Below are positions 58,671-64,000 of a DNA stretch of 64,000 nt, in pieces; within the stretch, counting starts at the first letter, position 1, and the number at the start of each line of letters is the position of its first letter. The stretch comes from Bacteroidales bacterium (GTDB lineage: Bacteria > Bacteroidota > Bacteroidia > Bacteroidales > UBA932): the NCBI GenBank assembly GCA_017445755.1, contig JAFSSE010000005.1, positions 25,734 through 89,733 of the forward strand, given 5' to 3'. The translations under genes were made by a program, and so were the position numbers. The notes under the pieces are model-generated. The model ran no database searches. It was not told the DNA's origin and was given only the letters and a program-made list of their open reading frames with translations.

Positions 58671-59811
58671 AGAACGGGCGGATGGCGACAGTATTTACAT
58701 CGACAAAGTCCCCTATTTCCGAGGCCATGTACCGGTTCGAGACCCCTGTCAACACAGGATAGCCGTCGATGCTCTCCTCAACCTCATAGAAACGGGCCTT
58801 GGGGTAGGCGATGTTATGGGTGAAACGGTTCTCCCGGCGGAGCAGGCGGTAACACGCTTCCGTAGTCTCATCGAGCGGGTCGATAATCTCAAAATCAGGA
58901 GCGACCACCTTAGAAAGGACTATATCCTCGTCCGTGCCCTTCTGCCTGATCCGCTGAAGTTCATCGTCAAGGAAGTCGGTATCAACCCCGAAATCGTCCA
59001 GAATCAAGGCGTTGAGAGGCATGGGCTTCCCGCTCCTGAGATACTTTGTCAGCAGCGAACGAAGGCGCGCGGAGGCGTCCCCGCCACCATCCGGAGAAAG
59101 GACGGAAACGGAGGATCCGGGCTTTGAATAAAGCTGGAAGGCCCTGTCATAGGTACTTGAAAGGGCGACATCGCTGTCCGCCCACACCACGACGTTACGG
59201 GGGCCTTCGCCCTTGAAAGCGGCGGCCATGGAGGCGTCGGCGGTGGAAACCACCTGGCCGCTCAGCCCGGCGAGGCGGAAGAGGGTGTCCACATCATGTC
59301 TTCCGTAGGCCGTAGCCAGCGATGATGCGAGCACGAATACCTTGGAGGGCGTTTTCGGCTTTTTCACCTCGAAACTGTACGGAGTCACGAGGCAGGTCGT
59401 ATCCAGGGCGAAGAGGACTCCCCTGACGGTGGCCTCGCGGAGACTGTCGGTATCGCCTCCGATGAAGCGGACATAGGGGGCGTCGTAGGAGTCCATGATG
59501 ACGTCAAAGGTCTCTCCCGAGAAATCCGGAAGTCCGTCCGGGGCTTCTTTCCCGTCGATATTGTTCATCCGGTCCACGGAGACGAAATGCTCAGCAAGGA
59601 GAATCGCCTCTTCCGGTTCACCGATCACCGCGATTGTACCGGCGGAACCTTTTTCATTATATGCTTTTATAAGGGGGAAAGTGCCGGCCGAGTCGGAAAG
59701 GGCCTGCCGCACAAAGAGCAGCAGTTCCCGATTCGCGGCCGTTTTCCGGGTACATGAGCCAAGGGACAGCACAGCGGCGGCCACAAGGAGGAAAATCCGT
59801 ATCTTCTTCAC
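58657..59811 (-). CDS. lipoprotein of unknown function, GTG start
   Basis: The frame opens upstream without an ATG. I choose the GTG at 59811 (384 aa), which gives a clean lipoprotein signal M-K-K-I-R-I-F-L-L ... L-S-L-G-S-C and lies 21 nt after a TATCTTTG -7 element; a TTG at 59835 lies inside that element. The protein has alternating alpha/beta segments (I-A-V-I-G-E-P-E, V-F-V-L-A-S-S-L-A, N-V-V-V-W-A-D-S-D), compatible with a two-lobed periplasmic-binding-type fold, but no motif is decisive. A late segment (L-N-A-L-I-L-D-D-F-G) is also strand-rich. Not recognised. It overlaps the exonuclease gene by 14 bp. Confidence 0.7.
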   Translation of the reverse strand: MKKIRIFLLVAAAVLSLGSCTRKTAANRELLLFVRQALSDSAGTFPLIKAYNEKGSAGTIAVIGEPEEAILLAEHFVSVDRMNNIDGKEAPDGLPDFSGETFDVIMDSYDAPYVRFIGGDTDSLREATVRGVLFALDTTCLVTPYSFEVKKPKTPSKVFVLASSLATAYGRHDVDTLFRLAGLSGQVVSTADASMAAAFKGEGPRNVVVWADSDVALSSTYDRAFQLYSKPGSSVSVLSPDGGGDASARLRSLLTKYLRSGKPMPLNALILDDFGVDTDFLDDELQRIRQKGTDEDIVLSKVVAPDFEIIDPLDETTEACYRLLRRENRFTHNIAYPKARFYEVEESIDGYPVLTGVSNRYMASEIGDFVDVNTVAIRPFYVSE

Positions 59812-59825
59812 TTCAATATAATTTT

Positions 59826-60485
59826 TCAGGGACAAAGATAATCATTATTCTTCTCTGATGCAATCCTTTCAATCGCCGGTGCAAGGAGATTCCGGACATG
59901 CTCCTCCTCCATGAAGTGGGTCCCGTCGTACATGAGGAAACTGTCCGCACCGAAAAGCTTCTTCCAGGACCTGATGCTGACAACCCCGCTCCGAAGATAA
60001 TGGTCCCGCTTCCCGAAGAAGGCGAAGAAATAGTCCCTGGAGCCGGCTGCGGGGGTATTTGCGAGGGCCTCCCGAAGGTGTGGGCCATAGTTTTTCATGA
60101 CCGGGACGGAAAAGACCAGCTTCTGCCGGTCCCCTTCCCGCGGCCTCCAGATTCTCCCGTAAAGGGCGCTCACGAAGGGGAGCCCGGCGGTCCAGGCAAA
60201 GCGCGAAAGGTACTTCGGCGCACCGAGGGCCGGGGAAACGAGGATATGGGGGATTCCATGGACCCTGATGGCGTGGATTGAGCCGAGGGACTCCCCTACG
60301 ACAACCGAGGGGCGAAGTTCCTCTATCCAGCGGGAGATTTCTCCCGATGCGACCGCAGGATCAAAATCATAGGTACGGACCACAACCCTGAGATCCTTCC
60401 CTGCAAAGCAATCTGCAAGAATCTTTGGAATCCGGCTGTCTCCTCCGCCGCCCATCCCGTGAAGATATAGTACATTCCTTGTCAT
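59826..60485 (-). CDS. small alpha/beta hydrolase (YqiA-like)
   Basis: 219 residues. L-Y-L-H-G-M-G-G near the start supplies the oxyanion region, V-V-V-G-E-S-L-G-S the nucleophile elbow (Ser), F-G-K-R-D the likely Asp, and D-G-T-H-F-M-E-E the catalytic His. It resembles YqiA/UPF0227-type esterases of 190-220 residues. Cytoplasmic (no signal). The natural substrate is unknown. First gene of the leftward cluster leading to rlmI; its 3' end contains the promoter of the next gene. A -7 element sits 7 nt before the ATG. Confidence 0.85.
   Translation of the reverse strand: MTRNVLYLHGMGGGGDSRIPKILADCFAGKDLRVVVRTYDFDPAVASGEISRWIEELRPSVVVGESLGSIHAIRVHGIPHILVSPALGAPKYLSRFAWTAGLPFVSALYGRIWRPREGDRQKLVFSVPVMKNYGPHLREALANTPAAGSRDYFFAFFGKRDHYLRSGVVSIRSWKKLFGADSFLMYDGTHFMEEEHVRNLLAPAIERIASEKNNDYLCP
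59833..59840 (-). promoter_or_regulatory. -7 element of the unknown lipoprotein gene, inside the hydrolase gene
   Basis: The minus strand reads TATCTTTG just before the hydrolase stop (59828), 21 nt before the proposed GTG start. It supports an internal promoter and the GTG start. Confidence 0.55.
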
Positions 60486-60489
60486 AGGA

Positions 60490-60520
60490 TTGCAAAATTA
60501 CAAAATATCGCTTATATTTG
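60490..60520 (+). promoter_or_regulatory. promoter of the C1 peptidase gene
   Basis: TTG at 60490-60492, 20-nt spacer, TATATTTG at 60513-60520; the ATG is 38 nt downstream. The -33 abuts the hydrolase -7 element on the other strand. Confidence 0.65.
60493..60500 (-). promoter_or_regulatory. -7 element of the alpha/beta hydrolase gene
   Basis: The minus strand reads TAATTTTG, 7 nt before the ATG. Its -33 region would fall on the opposite promoter's -7 element. Confidence 0.55.
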
Positions 60521-60558
60521 CTTTCTGTGAACAGTAGAAACATTTATTACCTTGTGAT

Positions 60559-61773
60559 ATGAAGACCAGAACCATCCTCTGCCTCGCAGCGGCCCTCTGC
60601 ATCTCAGCAGCGGCTTTCGCACAGGCACGCCCGGGCGCCCCTCAGCCCAAGGCCTATGAATTCACGACAGTGAAGGAAAACCCCGTAACTCCCGTCAAGA
60701 ACCAATACAGGAGCGGCACCTGCTGGTGTTTCTCCTCCCTCTCCTTCCTCGAGTCCGAGGTCCTGAAGGCGAAAAACATCAAGGATACGGCCTCCTTCCC
60801 GGATTTTTCCGAGATGTTCATCGTCCGTAACGCCTATCATGACAGGGCCGTCAAGTATGTCCGCCTCGACGGAAAACTCAACATGGCCGCCGGAAGCGAT
60901 TTCGGAGACGTCCTCGATGTAGTCCGCGACTATGGCCTGGTGCCCCAGGAGGCCTATTCCGGGATGAATTACGGCTATGACCTTCCGGTCCAGGGCGAGC
61001 TTGACGCCGTCCTCAGGGGCTATGTCGAGGCCGTAGTGAGAAACCCCAACCGCAAGCTTACTCCCGTCTGGCCCAAGGGCTTTGACGGTATTCTCGACGC
61101 CTATCTGGGTGAGGTCCCGGAGACCTTTACCGCCGGCGGAGGAACCTATACTCCGAAGTCTTACCGCGATGCCATGGGAATCAATCCCGACGACTATGTG
61201 AGCTTTACCTCCTTTACCCACCACCCGTTCTATACCCAGTTCGCAATCGAGGTGGAAGATAACTGGAGATGGACCCCTTCCTGGAACGTCCCGCTCGACG
61301 AGTTCATGGCAATCATCGACAACGCAGTTGAAAAGGGCTACACAGTCCTTTGGGGCGGCGATGTGAGCGAAATCGGCTTCACCCGCGACGGTCTCGCCGT
61401 CCTCGTGGATCCGGATGCCGCGAAGCCCACAACCGGTTCCGACCAGGAGCGCTGGACCGGGAAAGCCGAGGAGAAACAGCCCGCGAAAACCGCCCCTGCC
61501 ATTCCTGCGGAACTCTCCGTAACCCAGGAATCCCGCCAGGAAGGATATGACAACAAGACTTCCACCGACGATCACGGCATGCACCTCTACGGCACGGCCG
61601 TCGACCAGAACGGGACCAAGTACTACCTTATCAAGAACTCCTGGGGCGAAAGCGGTGCCTACAAGGGTATCTGGTACATGTCCGAGAATTTCGTAAAGGC
61701 CAAGACCCTGAACTTCGTGGTCAACAAAAACGCCATTCCGAAGGATATCCGGAAAAAGCTCGGAATCAAATAA
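60559..61773 (+). CDS. exported C1B cysteine peptidase (bleomycin hydrolase/aminopeptidase C-like)
   Basis: 404 residues with a signal peptide (C-L-A-A-A-L-C-I-S-A-A-A-F-A-Q). Papain-like triad in the order of bleomycin hydrolases: Cys in R-S-G-T-C-W-C-F-S-S, His in D-D-H-G-M-H-L-Y-G, Asn in I-K-N-S-W-G-E-S-G. Long insertions between Cys and His (e.g. around N-W-R-W-T-P-S-W-N) suit the C1B family. True PepC is cytosolic; this Bacteroidetes form is exported, so it should trim peptides in the periplasm or outside. Its TAA overlaps the pssA ATG (TAATG). Confidence 0.92.
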   Translation: MKTRTILCLAAALCISAAAFAQARPGAPQPKAYEFTTVKENPVTPVKNQYRSGTCWCFSSLSFLESEVLKAKNIKDTASFPDFSEMFIVRNAYHDRAVKYVRLDGKLNMAAGSDFGDVLDVVRDYGLVPQEAYSGMNYGYDLPVQGELDAVLRGYVEAVVRNPNRKLTPVWPKGFDGILDAYLGEVPETFTAGGGTYTPKSYRDAMGINPDDYVSFTSFTHHPFYTQFAIEVEDNWRWTPSWNVPLDEFMAIIDNAVEKGYTVLWGGDVSEIGFTRDGLAVLVDPDAAKPTTGSDQERWTGKAEEKQPAKTAPAIPAELSVTQESRQEGYDNKTSTDDHGMHLYGTAVDQNGTKYYLIKNSWGESGAYKGIWYMSENFVKAKTLNFVVNKNAIPKDIRKKLGIK

Positions 61774-62492
61774 TGTCCGTTAAAAAACACATTCCCAACG
61801 CAATCACTTCCATGAACCTCCTCTCAGGAGTCCTGGGAGTGATTGTTTCCTTGGAGGGTCATGTTGAAACGGGCTTCCTTCTGATGCTCGCCGCCGGTGG
61901 CTTCGACTTCCTCGACGGCTTTGCAGCCCGCCTTCTGAAGGTCACCTCCGAAATCGGAAAGGAGCTGGATTCGCTTTCCGACCTTGTCAGCTTCGGCGTT
62001 CTTCCCGCCGTAATGATGTATGAGGTAATGGCCATGGGTGGGATTGGCTGGCCGAGGTTCCTGGTTCTTGTACTCCCCGTTTTCTCCGGCTTACGTCTTG
62101 CAAAATTCAACACAGACTCTCGCCAGAGCAGCAGTTTCATCGGACTGCCGACCCCGGCGGCAGCGCTTCTCAGCGGTTCCCTCGCACTTTTCCTACTGAA
62201 GAGCGGCGCCCTTTCGGCCGGCCTTCTAAGCATCGTTCTGCCGCTTGTCGCAGCTGTCCTTTCCGCTCTTGAAGTATCGGAAATCCCGATGTTCTCGATG
62301 AAGATAAAAAAAGGCGGCGCGCTCTTTGACATCAAACGCACCGTCTTCTTTTCTGTTTCAGCTATCATGGTGATTATCACCGTGATGCTAAATCTTCACT
62401 GGAGCTTTGCTTTAGTTCTCATCTTCGGATTTTACATCCTCGAGAACCTCCTTTTCGCCCTCGCTCCTAATAGTTCTCTGAACGAACCATAA
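61773..62492 (+). CDS. pssA: CDP-diacylglycerol-serine O-phosphatidyltransferase
   Basis: 239 residues, 6-8 membrane helices. The CDP-alcohol phosphotransferase motif is complete: [11 protein letters not shown], then [11 protein letters not shown], i.e. D-x2-D-G-x2-A-R-x8-G-x3-D-x3-D. The flanking [13 protein letters not shown] and V-S-F-G-V-L-P-A fit the serine (type II PssA) branch. It makes phosphatidylserine, precursor of phosphatidylethanolamine, in the inner membrane. Coupled to the C1 peptidase gene by TAATG; its 3' end overlaps the convergent rubrerythrin gene by 26 bp. Confidence 0.94.
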   Translation: MSVKKHIPNAITSMNLLSGVLGVIVSLEGHVETGFLLMLAAGGFDFLDGFAARLLKVTSEIGKELDSLSDLVSFGVLPAVMMYEVMAMGGIGWPRFLVLVLPVFSGLRLAKFNTDSRQSSSFIGLPTPAAALLSGSLALFLLKSGALSAGLLSIVLPLVAAVLSALEVSEIPMFSMKIKKGGALFDIKRTVFFSVSAIMVIITVMLNLHWSFALVLIFGFYILENLLFALAPNSSLNEP

Positions 62493-63006
62493 AGTAGCTC
62501 TTCGGGTGCTTGCACACCGGGCAGATCTCGGGGGCCTTCTTGCCGATCACAATGTGACCGCAGTTCGAGCACTCCCACATCATATCCTCGTCCTTTGAGA
62601 AGACAAGTCCGCCTTCGATATTGGCGAGGAGTTTTTTATACCTTTCCTCGTGGGTCTTTTCAATTGCACCGACCTTTTCGAAAAGGAAGGCGATCTGCTT
62701 GAAGCCCTCTTCCTCGGCTACACGGGCGAATTCCGCATACATATCGGTCCACTCGTAGTTCTCCCCCTCAGCCGCATCGGCAAGGTTCACTGTCGTAGCG
62801 GGGATGTCCCCGTCATGGAGAAGCTTGAACCAGATTTTCGCATGTTCCTTCTCGTTCTTGGCAGTCGCCTCGAAGAGCTCGCCGATCTGGACATAGCCGT
62901 CCTTCTTCGCCTTGGAAGCGTAGTAGAGATACTTGGTATGGGCCTGGGATTCTCCGGCAAATGCCGCCTTGAGATTGGCCTCGGTTTTCGATCCTTTGAG
63001 TTCCAT
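62467..63006 (-). CDS. rubrerythrin
   Basis: 179 residues. N-terminal ferritin-like four-helix domain with diiron ligands in [15 protein letters not shown] and E-E-R-Y-K-K-L-L-type helices, then a C-terminal rubredoxin-like iron site C-S-N-C-G-H ... C-P-V-C-K-H-P. It reduces hydrogen peroxide in anaerobes using electrons from NADH via rubredoxin. It complements the flavodiiron protein 7 kb away. Its -7 element is back-to-back with that of the muramidase gene. Confidence 0.95.
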   Translation of the reverse strand: MELKGSKTEANLKAAFAGESQAHTKYLYYASKAKKDGYVQIGELFEATAKNEKEHAKIWFKLLHDGDIPATTVNLADAAEGENYEWTDMYAEFARVAEEEGFKQIAFLFEKVGAIEKTHEERYKKLLANIEGGLVFSKDEDMMWECSNCGHIVIGKKAPEICPVCKHPKSYFMVRSENY

Positions 63007-63047
63007 AATTGAGCGTTTTTTATTCTTGAATGTTGTGTGTCCGACCG

Positions 63048-63055
63048 CAAAGATA
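63048..63055 (-). promoter_or_regulatory. -7 element of rubrerythrin
   Basis: The minus strand reads TATCTTTG, about 41 nt before the ATG at 63006. The -33 region would overlap the opposing -7 element. Confidence 0.6.
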
Positions 63056-63067
63056 TGAATTTTTGTT

Positions 63068-63075
63068 TAACTTTG
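63068..63075 (+). promoter_or_regulatory. -7 element of the GH25 gene
   Basis: TAACTTTG, 44 nt before the proposed TTG start. Only 12 bp separate it from the rubrerythrin element on the other strand. Confidence 0.55.
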
Positions 63076-63119
63076 CATAATAAGAGAAAATAATTAAGGA
63101 TTATAATATAATTATTTGA

Positions 63120-63935
63120 TTGACAACCAATAAAACAAAAAGGTTAAATAACGTAACAAAAAAGTTACGACCAAAAAAGAGGAGAAAAGCGCCGAAAATA
63201 AGGAAAAAAGTCTCCCCTTTTGCGGTCCTCGCCGTACTTTCTGTCCTTCTTCTCTTCACAACCCTTCCCTATCTCCACTTCCGCTCTGAAAGAGGGGCTG
63301 CCGTCCCAGAGGGAGCCAGAGGATTCTGCCTCGATCTCTCCCACCACAACGCTGGTCCCTACTCATGGGACTCCCTCTATGTAGCGGTGGACCGGAGCGG
63401 AAGAACTGTCCGGGACCTTAAGGCAGCCCGGGATATATTCCCTGTCAAAAGGATAGTTCTGAAGGCGACGGAAGGAGAGTCAATGTATGACGATAAGTTC
63501 AGGGAAAGGTGGGCGGACGCCGGAAAGGCCGGCCTTGAAAGAGGTGCCTACCACTATTTCCGCTCCGACAAGGACCCTCTCCGCCAGGCGGAACACTTCA
63601 TCCATACCGTCGGCCCCCTCCGTCACAGTGACCTCTCCCCAGTCCTCGATGTTGAAGAAATACATAAAGGAAGTACATCAAAAGAACTGAATGACAACGC
63701 CTTAATCTGGCTGAAAGTAATCGAAAGGCATTATGGCAGAAAGCCAATTGTCTATACTTCCGACAGCTTTGTAAGGGACGTACTCTCGAAAAAGATAAGG
63801 GACGGATATCCTATTTGGGTAGCCCGTTACGGGGAGGACGCACCGGAGTATAAAAACTGGACTATGTGGCAGTTCACCGACAGAGCGGTAGTCCACGGCA
63901 TTAAAGGCAAGGTAGATCTCAGCGTTATTCGATAG
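63120..63935 (+). CDS. membrane-anchored GH25 muramidase, TTG start likely
   Basis: No ATG is available before the catalytic domain; the TTG at 63120 gives 271 aa. The N-terminus is extremely basic (K/R-rich, residues 4-30), followed by one membrane helix (residues ~31-49) and then a GH25 domain: F-C-L-D-L-S-H-H-N, L-K-A-T-E-G-E-S, Y-H-Y-F-R, P-V-L-D-V-E-E (catalytic D-x-E) and M-W-Q-F-T-D. It cuts the MurNAc-GlcNAc beta-1,4 bond of peptidoglycan in the periplasm while tethered to the inner membrane. The non-ATG start may keep expression low; ATT nine bases earlier is the alternative. Ends 42 bp before a short repeat copy. Confidence 0.88.
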   Translation: MTTNKTKRLNNVTKKLRPKKRRKAPKIRKKVSPFAVLAVLSVLLLFTTLPYLHFRSERGAAVPEGARGFCLDLSHHNAGPYSWDSLYVAVDRSGRTVRDLKAARDIFPVKRIVLKATEGESMYDDKFRERWADAGKAGLERGAYHYFRSDKDPLRQAEHFIHTVGPLRHSDLSPVLDVEEIHKGSTSKELNDNALIWLKVIERHYGRKPIVYTSDSFVRDVLSKKIRDGYPIWVARYGEDAPEYKNWTMWQFTDRAVVHGIKGKVDLSVIR

Positions 63936-63976
63936 CCACCAGCCGCTTAGCAATGAGGAAGGGATACCCGCCCGGG

Positions 63977-63996
63977 GGCGTGTCCACCCCCGGACG
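63977..63996. repeat. copy 2 of the 20-bp intergenic repeat, in a GC-rich hairpin
   Basis: GGCGTGTCCACCCCCGGACG, 19 of 20 bases equal to 8425-8444. Here CCGGGGG (63972-63978) and CCCCCGG (63987-63993) form a hairpin around it. The window ends 4 bases later, so the element may continue. Confidence 0.7.
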
Positions 63997-64000
63997 AGGA

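Overview
The window comes from the chromosome of a member of the Bacteroidota, most likely order Bacteroidales and probably an anaerobe. The evidence is: repeated Bacteroidetes-type -7 promoter elements (TAnnTTTG) just upstream of genes; a Mfa/Fim-type fimbrillin operon; a TonB-dependent receptor paired with a DUF4249 lipoprotein; an ssrA whose tag ends in NNYALAA; a SecA of about 1,090 residues; a UDP-epimerase-like threonine dehydrogenase beside Kbl; and flavodiiron protein plus rubrerythrin. Coding regions are GC-rich for the phylum (by eye, not counted). A Rikenellaceae-like host is a guess only.

Layout. 1-8230: tail of an SDR gene; a leftward operon (GH106-like lipoprotein, PAP2 phosphatase, TonB receptor, DUF4249 lipoprotein, M19 dipeptidase); then gpmA and an NlpC/P60 hydrolase going right. 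8231-8653: no gene, but hairpin-rich repeats. 8654-9047: tmRNA. 9098-12823: secA and a bactofilin. 12923-21480: surface-polysaccharide genes, with a translationally coupled leftward operon wzx > FrhB-like > pyruvyltransferase-like > GT4 > GT2, a lone GT2, and a CapD/FlaA1-type epimerase/dehydratase followed by a D-lactate-dehydrogenase-type flavoprotein. 24253-30494: leftward operon rfbD-rfbC-rfbB plus a heterodimeric ABC exporter. 30556-34225: rnhA-pdxA-recG. 34232-37368: WYL regulator and S9 peptidase. 37607-51900: ssb, then a fimbrial operon of ten genes (DUF3575, OmpA-like lipoprotein, seven fimbrillin/anchor/tip-type lipoproteins, LRR lipoprotein). 51905-52038: an apparently independent small RNA unit on the minus strand. 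52102-55544: divergent tdh/kbl and a flavodiiron protein. 55547-60485: envelope lipoproteins, tRNA-Cys, rlmI-like methyltransferase, DEDDy exonuclease, an unknown lipoprotein and an alpha/beta hydrolase. 60559-63935: C1 peptidase, pssA, rubrerythrin and GH25 muramidase. The last 65 bases hold another copy of a short intergenic repeat.

How the genes work together. Much of the window concerns the cell envelope: O-antigen/capsule-type sugar synthesis and flipping, dTDP-rhamnose supply, lipoprotein fimbriae, peptidoglycan hydrolases, phospholipid synthesis and the Sec motor. Transcription is compact. Convergent genes abut or overlap at their 3' ends, genes within operons overlap by 1-19 bp, and several -7 elements lie 4-8 nt from the start codon, suggesting leaderless mRNAs.

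Most promising for follow-up: the candidate ~120-nt sRNA at about 51905-52027; a T-[RK]-[AS] site shared by the fimbrial lipoproteins; an EF-hand-like loop in the main fimbrillin; a stand-alone GH106-like accessory protein without a catalytic barrel; the structured repeat block beside ssrA; and back-to-back overlapping promoters.
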